A stretch of 64,000 nt of DNA from Spirochaetaceae bacterium UBA5556 (GCA_002425765.1 DIMW01000002.1:66412-130411), one strand, 5' to 3'. Shown: positions 51,226 through 60,636, numbered from the stretch's first letter. The notes: a model not told the origin generated them from the letters alone. Program-made: numbers and translations.

Positions 51226-52092
51226 CTAATTTCTGCTGCTTGCCAGATACACGCCGGCGATGGCAATGACGGCTCCTATAATCTGCAACAGACTGAGCCT
51301 TTCTCTTAAAATCACATACGAGGCCGCCACCGAAACCACTGGGATCAGGTTGATGAACACGCTCGACCTCCCTGGGCCGAGGCGCTCGAGCACGATGACA
51401 TAGAGCCAGTAGCCGATGGCAGAGCCGAAAATGCCGAGGAACGCGGCATTCAGAAGAGCGGTCGCGGAAAGCCCGGTCCACACCTGCCGCTCCACGAGCG
51501 CAAAAGGAATGCACCCTATGGCACCGATGATCATCTGCCAAAATGTAATGGTCAGCATCGGATAGCGCCCCGAAAGCGGTTTTGTGATAAATCCGTAGGC
51601 CACCCACGAAAGCACGGCCCCTACCATAAAAAGATAGCCAATCGGGGAGGATGTCGCGCTCTCGGAACGCAGCACTATGAGTGTGACTCCCGCGAAGGAG
51701 AGCAGGATGCCCAGGACAACCAACCTGGGCGGCCGCGCTCGATACAACGGTATCTCGCAAAGGAGAGTCACGACCGGAATCGCGCCGACGATGAGCGATG
51801 ATTCCGACGCGGTGAGACGTAAAATGCCGTTATTCTCAAAGTAAAAATAGAGTGTGACACCGACGAGGCCGCTCAGGGAAAGCAGGGGAACATCGCGCCA
51901 GGCGACCCGAAATTCGACCCGCGTTATCACCATGACGAGCGCGAGCAGAATCGAAGCGATGACAAAGCGGAAGAGCGAAAGGCTCATCGGCCCGAATTCG
52001 CGGAGCGCCACCTTGATGGAGAGAAAGGTCATACCCCAGATGACCGCGACTACGACACCGAAGAGTGTCGCGGCGCCTTGCCTTTGTTTCAT
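51226..52092 (-). CDS. EamA-family (DMT) transporter
   Basis: 288 residues, ten helices in two EamA repeats. The first starts FGVVVAVIWGMTFLSIKVALREF; the second is near YLFMVGAVLSWVAYGFITKPL. GSAIGYWLYVIVLERLGPGRSSVFINLIPVVSV is typical of the second repeat. It probably exports amino acids or other metabolites. The gene is convergent with the kinase gene (24 bases between) and divergent from hutH. It has a possible near-leaderless promoter. Confidence 0.87.
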   Translation of the reverse strand: MKQRQGAATLFGVVVAVIWGMTFLSIKVALREFGPMSLSLFRFVIASILLALVMVITRVEFRVAWRDVPLLSLSGLVGVTLYFYFENNGILRLTASESSLIVGAIPVVTLLCEIPLYRARPPRLVVLGILLSFAGVTLIVLRSESATSSPIGYLFMVGAVLSWVAYGFITKPLSGRYPMLTITFWQMIIGAIGCIPFALVERQVWTGLSATALLNAAFLGIFGSAIGYWLYVIVLERLGPGRSSVFINLIPVVSVAASYVILRERLSLLQIIGAVIAIAGVYLASSRN

Positions 52093-52100
52093 GATGCCCC

Positions 52101-52129
52101 ATGCTAATGAGAGAATTTACGCCTGTCCA
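52101..52129 (-). promoter_or_regulatory. Promoter of the EamA gene
   Basis: TGGACA, 17 bases, TAGCAT, then eight bases to the ATG; predicted leader one or two bases. Confidence 0.45.
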
Positions 52130-52142
52130 TAGGCCCTTCTTA

Positions 52143-52151
52143 TGGTATACT
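52143..52151 (+). promoter_or_regulatory. Extended -10 promoter of hutH
   Basis: TGG-TATACT ending seven bases before the hutH ATG; no Shine-Dalgarno sequence follows. The predicted mRNA is leaderless. Confidence 0.45.
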
Positions 52152-52158
52152 CGAAGGC

Positions 52159-53745
52159 ATGGATGAAGTGATCATCGACGGCTGTTCGCTCTCAATCGCA
52201 ATGCTTGTCGCGGTGGCCCGCCACAGAGTACCGGTCCGGCTTGACCCCGATGCCGAGGAGCGCATGCTCGCTTCGAGAAAGGTCGTCGAGCTCGCGGTCA
52301 GAAAAAAACAGGTAAAATACGGCATTACGACCGGATTCGGAAAATTCTGCGATGTCCTTATTTCGGAAGAAGACAATGCGCTGCTCCAGAAGAACCTGAT
52401 AATGAGCCACGCGTGCGGCCAGGGCGAACCTTTGGCGGCGGAAATCGTCCGGGCGATGATGGTACTGAGAGCGAACGCGCTGGCGGTGGGAAATAGCGGT
52501 GTACGACCGCTTGTCGTGCGGCATATTCTACAGCTCGTCAACGCCGGTGTGGTGCCGGTTGTCCCTGAGAAAGGATCGCTTGGCGCCTCGGGCGATTTGG
52601 CGCCGCTCGCGCACATCGCCCTGGTGCTGATCGGGATGGGCGAGGCGGAGTACGGGGGGGACCGCATGGCCGGTGCGCTCGCCCTCGCCGAGGCGCACAT
52701 TCCGCCGCTCGTGCTCGAACCGAAAGAGGGGCTCGCGCTCATCAACGGGACGCAGGCGATGACGGCGATCGGCGCGCTGGCTGTCTACGATGCCCTCATG
52801 CTCTACCGGAGCGCGACCATCGCGTCCGCCATGACGTTTCAAGCGCTCCGGGGGATTACCGAGGCCCTCGACCCGCGCATCCATGAGCTGAGAAGACAAA
52901 AATCTCAGATTGAAGCGGCACAGGACCTGCGGCGTCTGCTCGAAGACTCGCTCCTGACAACCAAACCTTCGGGGATGCGGGTGCAGGATGCGTATGCCCT
53001 CCGCTGTATTCCCCAGGTCCACGGCGCCTGCCTCGCCGCCATTGAGCATGTATGGGACGTGATCGCCGCGGAACTGAACGCGGTCACGGACAACCCGCTC
53101 ATTTTCCCGCACGTGCTCCGCGAGGGAGGCGATATCCTCTCGGGAGGAAACTTCCACGGCGAGCCTCTGGCGCTCGCGCTCGACTATCTGGGAATCGCGG
53201 CATCGGAACTGGCGAACCTCTCGGAGCGCCGGCTTGAGAGAATGGTCAATCCGGCCCTGTCCGAAGGCTTGCCGGCCTTTCTCACCATCAACGGCGGACT
53301 CAATTCAGGCTTCATGATCGTCCAGTACAGCGCCGCAAGCCTTGTGTCTGAAAACAAAGTGCTCGCGCACCCCGCGAGCGTGGATTCAATCCCGTCGAGC
53401 GCAAATCAGGAAGACCACGTATCCATGGGAACCATCGCCGCGCGCAAAGCCAGACAGATCATCGACAACGCCGGACGGGTTGTCGCGATGGAGACACTCG
53501 CGGCCTGTCAGGCACTCGATCTGCGGGCGATTCAGCTCGGGCTCCCGACGATTGAAAATTCACTGTCGCCCGCGACAGTTCCGGCGTACCGAACGGTACG
53601 GGCGGCGGTCAAGTTCGCCGAGCGGGATCGCACGATGTATCCGGATATCGACGCGGCAGTGACACTCCTGCATGATGATACGCTGCCCCAGAGCATAGAG
53701 CATTGGAGCTGGAATCCCGAACCCGTTGTCCCTTGCGAAGATTAA
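52159..53745 (+). CDS. hutH: Histidine ammonia-lyase
   Basis: 528 residues. The MIO prosthetic group forms from Ala143-Ser-Gly in GSLGASGDLAPLAH. Other conserved parts are YGITTGFGKF (active-site Tyr), the HGACLAAIEHVWDV segment, TDNPLIF and the SSANQEDHVSMG loop. It removes ammonia from histidine to give urocanate. A hutI gene lies 4.7 kb downstream on the same strand, but hutU is not in the window. The amino-terminal Met is preceded by a promoter-like box, not by a ribosome-binding site. Confidence 0.93.
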   Translation: MDEVIIDGCSLSIAMLVAVARHRVPVRLDPDAEERMLASRKVVELAVRKKQVKYGITTGFGKFCDVLISEEDNALLQKNLIMSHACGQGEPLAAEIVRAMMVLRANALAVGNSGVRPLVVRHILQLVNAGVVPVVPEKGSLGASGDLAPLAHIALVLIGMGEAEYGGDRMAGALALAEAHIPPLVLEPKEGLALINGTQAMTAIGALAVYDALMLYRSATIASAMTFQALRGITEALDPRIHELRRQKSQIEAAQDLRRLLEDSLLTTKPSGMRVQDAYALRCIPQVHGACLAAIEHVWDVIAAELNAVTDNPLIFPHVLREGGDILSGGNFHGEPLALALDYLGIAASELANLSERRLERMVNPALSEGLPAFLTINGGLNSGFMIVQYSAASLVSENKVLAHPASVDSIPSSANQEDHVSMGTIAARKARQIIDNAGRVVAMETLAACQALDLRAIQLGLPTIENSLSPATVPAYRTVRAAVKFAERDRTMYPDIDAAVTLLHDDTLPQSIEHWSWNPEPVVPCED

Positions 53746-53754
53746 GTCTACTAT
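53726..53754 (+). promoter_or_regulatory. Predicted promoter of the 1158-residue protein gene
   Basis: TTGTCC, 17 bases, TACTAT, overlapping the end of hutH. The predicted leader is about 24 bases and contains CAGGAG. Confidence 0.4.
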
Positions 53755-53784
53755 TGTATCAACCTTGTATCAGGAGCATCCCAA

Positions 53785-56700
53785 ATGGTAACCAAGCGCG
53801 ATCATGGCATACATCTTGACAGAACTTCCCCGCAGGAACGATCCAGGCTTATTTCCTATATCAACATCAAGCTGCAGAGCCTCGGCCTGCCGGTATATTC
53901 AAAAGAGGGAACGGGCTTTGTGCAGCTCGCTGCCGATATGCTCGAGAGCTTCAGACAGAAGGACAGGTTACTTCCCAGAATTCTTCCTCCCGCGGACCAG
54001 CGGATTCAAAACTTCATCGACAAGTACTTGGCGGACCTCGGCCTCGCGCGAGTGCCGCAGATTCCCGCCAACACGCTGGTGCTCGACCGCTACGGCATGG
54101 CACGGGAGCTCTCCCTGCCTCCCGACGGACACAAGCACGTCTCTCCCACACTCACCTCATACCGTGTGCGGAACGGTGTGCTGCACAATCCCAAAAATGA
54201 CCGAAGGACCACCGAAGGAGTCTTCCACATCACCGAAGGCGGCCTCCCTATCCCGCCCGATAAAAAAGCGGTTCCGAAACTCACCTTTGCGAAGATACTT
54301 GAAGCGGCGCTGAACCCTCCTATGGAATTGCTCGAAATCCCCTTCACAGCAGGCGAGAATGACAAGGCTCACGCCTTTGTCTCGGTCTTGATGCGCCCGA
54401 TCGTGCGCCCGGAGATCCCCGGCTACTGCGAGGAGCGCTCCATGGAAGTGCGCTTCTTCGCGCCCGGTTCGCTCGTGGCGAATGTCGACTTCGTCGAAAG
54501 CATTTTCGGCAACTCCGGCGACCCCTTCATCCCCGAAAATGACGCCTCGATCGACCCTGTGCACTGGACAGGTACCACCGGCTGCATCATCCTCGCTACC
54601 CACCTCACGGAGATCACCAAAAAGGAAGTCGGGCTGCCGCACTGGGACCATGCGACCGAGCGTCAGCGCCGCGACGGCATGTGCTGGCGCGAGCCCACCG
54701 AAAAATACAACGACGGTCGGGCTTTCAAGCTCACCGCGCGCGATGAATCCGGTATCATCATCACCGTCATCGCCGACAACTACTTCGGGTACTCAAAAAA
54801 GGAGATCAAATCCCATATCTCCTACTCCGCCAACCTCCTCGGCCTCGTCGAGGAAGAGCACTCCGGTGGCGCCCTCGTCTTCCCATCCTATAACCTTGGC
54901 ACACGCTTCGTGCCCGACACAAACCTCAAATCCAAGGGGCACAGTCTGCACGATGTCTATACCATCATGCGCGGCCGCATTGAGATGAGAGAGGAAGGCT
55001 ACGCAGGCGACCTCACGTTCCCCAACATCATCTATCTGCCCGAAGATGCCTATATATCGCTTGAAGACCAGAAAGCGCACTGGGTGAGCGATGGCAGAGA
55101 AGAATCCCTGCTCATCCTTCCGGGATACATCTATGTGCATCCGACGGGCTATCGCGTGCACATGGAGCGCCACCCCGCGTCCGGTGCCTGGCGCCTCATC
55201 GGCACTTCGGCCGAGGGATTGCTCTGCCACAAGCCCTGCACCGTGTCCGGCGGCGGCAAGTCCGAAATCGCGAAGTCGATCAACGACGCGATCACTTACA
55301 TGCCCATCATCATCGCCGACTTCGAAAAAGACATGAAGGCCGTAAAAGGGATCATCGAAAACGATTACGGCAACCGCTTCCGCGACGAAGCGGAAAATCA
55401 CGGGAAAGACGCGCGGCCGGTGCTCTCTCCGAAACGCTCGCTCGGATCGGTGATCAAGCTTCTTTCCCCATCGCCCGCCTACAACGACGAATACAACGAG
55501 TGGCTTCGCTCGATTCCCGAACGCATAAAGAGCCTCGTTTTCCTGGTCAAGCGCTTCTACCAGCCGGACTGGGGGGACAGCTGGGCTTCGCATTTCTCGG
55601 TCGACGCGGTCAACGGCACAACGGGCAATATCCTCAAGTTCGAAGGGCGGCCGATCATGGGTTCCTACCTCCGTGTGGGTAAAAACGAAAATGGCATGAA
55701 CCGGTTCTTCAAGCTGAGGCAGGATTTCATGCCCGCGTTCAAGCTCCAGTGGGAAGACGACATTTCGGCGTCGATCATCGTTCCTGTGGACCAGCTCGAG
55801 GACCTGCCCGAGTGGGCTTCGAATCACGTAAGTCTCAAATTCGCGAAGAACTGCGAGGCACGCTTCTTCCAGCGCCCCGACGACGCCATCATCCGCGGCT
55901 ACGACAAGCAGACAGAAAAAGACCTGTCGCGCCAGGACAATTATATCTCGAACTTCGAGCCTCTCACTCGCTCCGACGCCGCGCACATCATCGAAAACAC
56001 GGTTCATTTCTACGAATACACTGATCCCATGCGGAAGTTCATCGAGGAGACTGAAAAAGACCCCAATTACGAATATTTTGTGGCTTCCAACCGCTTCAGG
56101 CTTGTCGATGGTGCTCCCTCCAAAAACCCGCGCTACCTCCAGCTCGATCCTACCTATGTCAATCCGCAGGCGCGATATCTCGCCGAGCTTGGGCCACGGC
56201 TCTATCGCCGGATACCCGCGGACAAGCCGCTTCCCCAGCCCGTCGGCGCGGTGCTGCCCGGCAGACGCAACAATCCTCCCGATCCTAAAACGGGCATACG
56301 ACCACTCGCCGTCTATGGACCGATTCACTATCAGGAACTGCCCGAACTCTTTATGGACTTCGTGTGCTCCCTCACAGGAAAGAGCCCGTCGACCACCGGC
56401 GCCGGCAGCGAGGGCGCGCTCACAAAAGGGCCCTTCAATGCCCTTGTGCCCACCAGCGATCTCAACAACGCCCTTCTCGGCTTCATTCTGACCGGATATT
56501 CGGGCTTCACTACGGCGGCCGGGCATATTGGGCACAAGTATAAAATGGATCACGATATATCTCTCATGATGCCCGAGCTGTGGGCGCGCCTGGGTCCCGA
56601 GGAACGCGATCCGGAATTTCTGAAGGGCCATGGCTACCTCGAAAAAGTCGAAGATTTTAAATATAAGGGAAAACTAATCCCCGCCTCGAGGCTTGGGTGG

Positions 56701-57261
56701 CGCATAACACCTCTCTTTGCCGCATCATATCTGGGAAGGCTGTTCGACACGCCTTCTGTGGTATTCCCCGATGACATGCTGAGGCCCGAGCTCCAGTCTC
56801 TTGAGGAATTCGTCGATGGTATCGAGAATATCGCCGCGGCGATGGAAAAATCCGCCAAAGCCTACTTTGAAGACGGATCGTACGAAGCCGCGATACCACC
56901 GCTCAAAGCGGTGCTCTCCGTCATGGCGTACGGCAACTATGAGGGCAAAAGCATCCAGGATCCGGAAGTGCGCATGCTTTTCGACCGTGAGTGCGTGCTC
57001 GCCTCGGACTGGTACAAAGCGCGACTCGAGCATTACCGAGAACATGAAATCGCCTATATCGAGTCGTCGATCTCCTACCTGCGCAAATTCCTCGCGGAGC
57101 GAGCCGAGCCCAATAGTCTGACCGAGCGCAGAGTGCAGGCCGAACTCTCAAGCGCCCACAGCCGGCTTGAGCAGCTCATGGCCCCTAATTACCCCAAAAG
57201 AATATGGGGCTCGATTGGGCTCGATCCTCTGTACAAGGGAGAGGTGAAGGTAGAAAGGTAG
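53785..57261 (+). CDS. Large cytoplasmic protein, candidate diphosphate-dependent PEP carboxykinase
   Basis: 1158 residues, no signal peptide or membrane segment. I recognise a pattern that recalls the large PPi-type PEP carboxykinases (about 1100-1200 residues), but could not confirm it. Notable parts are a P-loop-like CTVSGGGKSEIAKSI at about 487-500, the Ser/Gly-rich SLTGKSPSTTGAGSEGALTKGPFNAL at about 862-887 followed by GFTTAAGHIGHKYKMDHD, and a long conserved-looking core (RSLGSVIKLLSPSPAYNDEYNEWL). If right, it interconverts oxaloacetate plus PPi with PEP, phosphate and CO2. GGAG lies nine bases before the ATG. It is neither small-modular nor repetitive. Confidence 0.5.
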   Translation: MVTKRDHGIHLDRTSPQERSRLISYINIKLQSLGLPVYSKEGTGFVQLAADMLESFRQKDRLLPRILPPADQRIQNFIDKYLADLGLARVPQIPANTLVLDRYGMARELSLPPDGHKHVSPTLTSYRVRNGVLHNPKNDRRTTEGVFHITEGGLPIPPDKKAVPKLTFAKILEAALNPPMELLEIPFTAGENDKAHAFVSVLMRPIVRPEIPGYCEERSMEVRFFAPGSLVANVDFVESIFGNSGDPFIPENDASIDPVHWTGTTGCIILATHLTEITKKEVGLPHWDHATERQRRDGMCWREPTEKYNDGRAFKLTARDESGIIITVIADNYFGYSKKEIKSHISYSANLLGLVEEEHSGGALVFPSYNLGTRFVPDTNLKSKGHSLHDVYTIMRGRIEMREEGYAGDLTFPNIIYLPEDAYISLEDQKAHWVSDGREESLLILPGYIYVHPTGYRVHMERHPASGAWRLIGTSAEGLLCHKPCTVSGGGKSEIAKSINDAITYMPIIIADFEKDMKAVKGIIENDYGNRFRDEAENHGKDARPVLSPKRSLGSVIKLLSPSPAYNDEYNEWLRSIPERIKSLVFLVKRFYQPDWGDSWASHFSVDAVNGTTGNILKFEGRPIMGSYLRVGKNENGMNRFFKLRQDFMPAFKLQWEDDISASIIVPVDQLEDLPEWASNHVSLKFAKNCEARFFQRPDDAIIRGYDKQTEKDLSRQDNYISNFEPLTRSDAAHIIENTVHFYEYTDPMRKFIEETEKDPNYEYFVASNRFRLVDGAPSKNPRYLQLDPTYVNPQARYLAELGPRLYRRIPADKPLPQPVGAVLPGRRNNPPDPKTGIRPLAVYGPIHYQELPELFMDFVCSLTGKSPSTTGAGSEGALTKGPFNALVPTSDLNNALLGFILTGYSGFTTAAGHIGHKYKMDHDISLMMPELWARLGPEERDPEFLKGHGYLEKVEDFKYKGKLIPASRLGWRITPLFAASYLGRLFDTPSVVFPDDMLRPELQSLEEFVDGIENIAAAMEKSAKAYFEDGSYEAAIPPLKAVLSVMAYGNYEGKSIQDPEVRMLFDRECVLASDWYKARLEHYREHEIAYIESSISYLRKFLAERAEPNSLTERRVQAELSSAHSRLEQLMAPNYPKRIWGSIGLDPLYKGEVKVER

Positions 57262-57333
57262 AAAGCTCAGGCCTGTGCGGAGGGCGCGTCCTCTCGGATT
57301 TGCGGCTTCCAGAACTGCGCCCCGCGCTTCAAG

Positions 57334-57362
57334 TTGACATCGGAATCGGATTGATATATCAT
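57334..57362 (+). promoter_or_regulatory. Promoter of the DOMON-b561 pair
   Basis: TTGACA, 17 bases, TATCAT, then eight bases to the ATG. A perfect -35, ideal spacing and no room for a ribosome-binding site make this the clearest leaderless candidate. Confidence 0.6.
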
Positions 57363-57370
57363 TTTGAATC

Positions 57371-57934
57371 ATGAAAATGAAAGCTTTGTCTATGGCGCTG
57401 GTGCTTCTATTTGTGGCCTCGGTGCCGGCAGTATTTGCGGTCAATGTGGATGGCTCAATTTCCAGCGGCGAATATTCCAAACAGGCAGTCTTCGACAAAG
57501 GAAATTTTCAGCTTCTTTGGGAATTCGAGGGCGACAAAGTGTTCATGGCGATCGTCGCAAAGACGCAAGGTTGGGTTGCAATCGGATTCAATCCCTCGAC
57601 GGTCATGGCCAACGCCGACATGGTCCTCGGACTTGTCAAGGATCAAAACAATGTCCAGGCTATCGATGAATGGTCCTCCGGTATATTCGGACCCCATTCG
57701 CCCGACGTCGATCAGGGGGGCACGTCTGACATCCTCTCGTTTGCAGGAACACGGACCGGCGATACGGTCGTATTTGAATTCTCCCGTCTTTTGAATACCG
57801 GCGACAAATTCGACAAGGTGATTCCGACCTCGGGCAAATTTAAAATCATCTGGGCCTATGGCCCGTCATTGGACATGACTGCAAAACACAAAAAAGCGGG
57901 CAGCGCTACGATTCAAATGGAAGGACAAAAATGA
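57371..57934 (+). CDS. Exported DOMON-domain protein
   Basis: 187 residues with a signal peptide (ends PAVFA, about residue 23). The rest is one DOMON beta-sandwich: VDGSISSGEYSKQAVF, LLWEFEGDKVFMAIVAKTQGWVAIGFNPS, MANADMVLGLV and TVVFEFSRLLNTGD. DOMON domains bind haem or sugars and often work with b561-type cytochromes. The gene overlaps the next one, a b561-like membrane protein, by four bases. The pair probably forms an extracytoplasmic electron-transfer unit. A second ATG two codons downstream is an equally possible start. Confidence 0.83.
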   Translation: MKMKALSMALVLLFVASVPAVFAVNVDGSISSGEYSKQAVFDKGNFQLLWEFEGDKVFMAIVAKTQGWVAIGFNPSTVMANADMVLGLVKDQNNVQAIDEWSSGIFGPHSPDVDQGGTSDILSFAGTRTGDTVVFEFSRLLNTGDKFDKVIPTSGKFKIIWAYGPSLDMTAKHKKAGSATIQMEGQK

Positions 57935-58335
57935 GCCTTCTTCCTTTCCATGCGGTGAGTATGGGGCTCGCTTTCCTTGCGATGATCAGTGCGATCGTCA
58001 TAGCGCGGTATTTCAAGACGAAAAAATGGTGGCTCAAGGCGCATAGGGTACTGAATATTGGTGCCGTCATGTTTGCGGTCGTGGGACTCGTGTTCGCATT
58101 GCTCATGGTGAGTTCGACCGGAGGGCCGCATATCCGCGTCCCGCACGCGGCGATCGGCGCCGTGACGCTGGTGTTGCTCGTCGTCATGCCGTTTCTGGGG
58201 TCGGCTATTTTCAAGACGAAAGACAAAAAGGCCATCGCGAACCTCAAAAAGACTCACCGCCATATGGGAAGAATCACCACGCTCATGCTGACGGCAACAG
58301 TAGCCGCCGGCTTGACGCTCGCCGGAATTCTGTAG
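57931..58335 (+). CDS. Cytochrome b561-like four-helix membrane protein
   Basis: 134 residues, four hydrophobic helices. Histidines 7, 38, 72 and 109 (or 111) are placed one per helix end, in the way a two-haem b561 core needs; His67 is extra. Sequence around them: FHAVSMG, KAHRVLNIGA, PHAAIGAV, THRHMGR. The ATG overlaps the DOMON gene stop (ATGA). It could accept electrons from a cytoplasmic or membrane donor and pass them to the DOMON protein. No c-type haem motif is present. Confidence 0.72.
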   Translation: MSLLPFHAVSMGLAFLAMISAIVIARYFKTKKWWLKAHRVLNIGAVMFAVVGLVFALLMVSSTGGPHIRVPHAAIGAVTLVLLVVMPFLGSAIFKTKDKKAIANLKKTHRHMGRITTLMLTATVAAGLTLAGIL

Positions 58336-58438
58336 GGTCCCAAAGCCCGAACGATCGGTCTTGGCCGACGGCGCGGCCACGTGATTCCCTGCCCAGGCCT
58401 CGGTTGCGTCAAAGCCCCTGTCTGTGCCATCCTTAGGC

Positions 58439-59746
58439 ATGCATGGACAAAACACGGCTCCCCGTCTCATTTACAATATCGGTGAGCTCTGGACACCCGA
58501 GGGAAAAATCGCGGCCCGGGGCGCGGCGATGCAAAAGATAAAAAAAATACACGGCGCCTGCATATACGTCAAAGACGGCCATATCGCGTGGGTCGGAGAA
58601 GAGGCGCGGTTGCGCGCCGTCGATTCGGCCTTCTCCCACGAAGCACTCGGAGCGACACCATATAATGCCGAGGGTCTCTCCTGCGTCCCTGGTTTTGTCG
58701 ACAGCCATACACATTTTATCTTTGCCGGCTGGCGCGAGGATGAATTCTTCTCGCGCGCCCAAGGGCTGCCCTATATGGAGCTCCACAGGCGGGGTGGAGG
58801 CATCCAGAACAGCGTGCTGGCCACCCGCAGCGCGTCTCTGGATGACTTGATTCTTCTCGGCCGAAAACGCCTCGATACGATGCTCTCTCTGGGGATAACC
58901 ACGGTCGAAGGCAAATCCGGCTATGGCCTCGATGAGGAGACAGAACTCCGCCAACTTCTCGCGATGCGTGAGTTGTCTCGCACCGGCGGGCCCGATATCG
59001 TCCCGACATTTTTGGGAGCGCACTCGGTTCCTCTCGAGTTTAAAGGCGAACCGCGCGCCTACCTCTCATTTTTGACAAGAAAACTGCTTCCACTTGTAAA
59101 GAGCGAGAAATTGGCTCACTTCGTCGATATTTTCTGCGAGGAAGGTGTCTTCGGCCTGGAGGATTCACGCTGGTATCTTGAGCGCGCACGCGCAGCCGGC
59201 TTCGCGCTCAAACTCCATGCCGATGAAGTCTCCCCCCTCGGGGGCACCGCCCTCGCCGCCGAACTCGGCGCCGTCAGCGCGGACCATCTCCTCAAAGCCT
59301 CCGGCGACCACATAGCCAAGATCGCCGCCTCGGGCACGGTCGCCTGTCTTCTCCCCCTCACCGCCTTCAACCTCCGCGAGCCCTGCGCCAGCGGCCGCCG
59401 CTTCATCGATGCCGGCTGCGCCGTTGCCCTGGCGAGCGACTTGAACCCCGGCTCCTGCTACAGTCAGTCCATTCCCCTCATTTTCGCCCTGGCGGTGCTG
59501 TATATGGACATGTCGATCGAAGAGACGCTCACCGCGCTTACTTTGAATGGGGCCGCGGCGCTCGAACTCGCGCCGCACACCGGTACTCTTGAACCCGGCA
59601 AAGACGCGGATTTTCTGCTGCTGGACGCGCCATCGCCCGCACATCTCGCCTATCACGCGGGGATGAACCTCGTACACACCGTGTTTAAAGACGGCATTCC
59701 GGTCTGGCAAAACGGTAGAATACCTGAGATGAATATTGTGCACTAG
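58439..59746 (+). CDS. hutI: Imidazolonepropionase
   Basis: 435 residues from the ATG at 58439; a GTG 15 bases earlier is also possible. Amidohydrolase fold with metal ligands in CVPGFVDSHTHFIFAG, FALKLHADEVSPLGG and AVSADHLL, plus the late Asp in ALASDLNPGSC. KSGYGLDEETELRQL is a HutI marker. It opens the imidazolone ring to N-formimino-glutamate in histidine breakdown. Its 3' end overlaps rarD on the other strand by four bases. No strong ribosome-binding site is seen. Confidence 0.92.
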   Translation: MHGQNTAPRLIYNIGELWTPEGKIAARGAAMQKIKKIHGACIYVKDGHIAWVGEEARLRAVDSAFSHEALGATPYNAEGLSCVPGFVDSHTHFIFAGWREDEFFSRAQGLPYMELHRRGGGIQNSVLATRSASLDDLILLGRKRLDTMLSLGITTVEGKSGYGLDEETELRQLLAMRELSRTGGPDIVPTFLGAHSVPLEFKGEPRAYLSFLTRKLLPLVKSEKLAHFVDIFCEEGVFGLEDSRWYLERARAAGFALKLHADEVSPLGGTALAAELGAVSADHLLKASGDHIAKIAASGTVACLLPLTAFNLREPCASGRRFIDAGCAVALASDLNPGSCYSQSIPLIFALAVLYMDMSIEETLTALTLNGAAALELAPHTGTLEPGKDADFLLLDAPSPAHLAYHAGMNLVHTVFKDGIPVWQNGRIPEMNIVH

Positions 59747-60636
59747 CCCTTCGCGGCAGAAGCTTTCCTCATACGCGATGCCACATAGATCCCCACGGCC
59801 GTCAGCACCACCACAAAGGCCACGACAATAGCCCTGCTGGGTTTTTCACCAAACAGAAAGAGACCGAGAAAAAGCTGTATTGTGGGTGAAAAATACTGAA
59901 TGAACCCCAATGTCTGCAGGCTGATACTTGTCGCAGCGACTCCAAACAGCAAAAGCGGTATGGCTGTCACGACGCCCGCCATAATGAGAAGAACGCTCAC
60001 TCCCAAACCTTCGTTGCCAAAGGCCCCGGCTCCCCTGGCGTGCACCACCAAAAGGAAGATGAGCATGAGAGGAGTAACGGTGAACGTTTCGAGCGCCAGG
60101 CTGGTGATTGGGGGCAGATTGAGTTCTTTCTTGGCCGCCCCATACAGCGCAAACGTGAGCGCCAAAAGAAGGGATATCCATGGCACTTTTCCATAAAGGA
60201 CCGCCGCGGCGACAATGCCGGCTGTGGCGATGCCAAGCGCGAGACGGGTCCATCCGTCTATCTCTTCGTGAAAAAACAGAGCTCCCAGAACGACAGAAAG
60301 AAGCGGATTGATGTAGTACCCAAGCGCCGACTCGAGGACATGATTTGATGTCACCGCATAGATATAGAGCCCCCAATTCACGGTCACGATCAGGGCGGCA
60401 CCAATGACGAGCAGTACGTTTTTTCTCGTGCTCAAGGCCTCTTTCAGACTCTTCATCTCTTTCGTACTCAACAGGAGCGCCACACAGAATACGGCCGCCC
60501 ATATGATTCGGTGCGCCAAAATCTGAAGAGAATTTACTCCCGACAGGAGTCTCCAATAGACAGGCAGAACGCCCCACATGCCATATGCGAGAAAGGCGGC
60601 CAAAAATCCTTGTTTCCTGGTGAATCGTGCGGCCAT
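59743..60636 (-). CDS. rarD: RarD-type EamA transporter
   Basis: 297 residues, ten helices. N terminus GFLAAFLAYGMWGVLPVYWRLL and LQILAHRIIWAAVF, then VTVNWGLYIYAVTSNHVLESALGYYINPL, are the RarD signature. The late LQTLGFIQYFSPTIQLFLGLFLFGE is conserved in the family. The transported molecule is unknown. It is downstream of the ribosomal operon but beyond that operon's terminator. The ribosome-binding site is weak. Confidence 0.9.
   Translation of the reverse strand: MAARFTRKQGFLAAFLAYGMWGVLPVYWRLLSGVNSLQILAHRIIWAAVFCVALLLSTKEMKSLKEALSTRKNVLLVIGAALIVTVNWGLYIYAVTSNHVLESALGYYINPLLSVVLGALFFHEEIDGWTRLALGIATAGIVAAAVLYGKVPWISLLLALTFALYGAAKKELNLPPITSLALETFTVTPLMLIFLLVVHARGAGAFGNEGLGVSVLLIMAGVVTAIPLLLFGVAATSISLQTLGFIQYFSPTIQLFLGLFLFGEKPSRAIVVAFVVVLTAVGIYVASRMRKASAAKG

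Noticed and set aside
54793..56631. 612-codon open frame on the minus strand
   Set aside because: Antisense shadow of the 1158-residue protein gene, produced by G+C-rich third positions. It has no ribosome-binding site and no recognisable domain.
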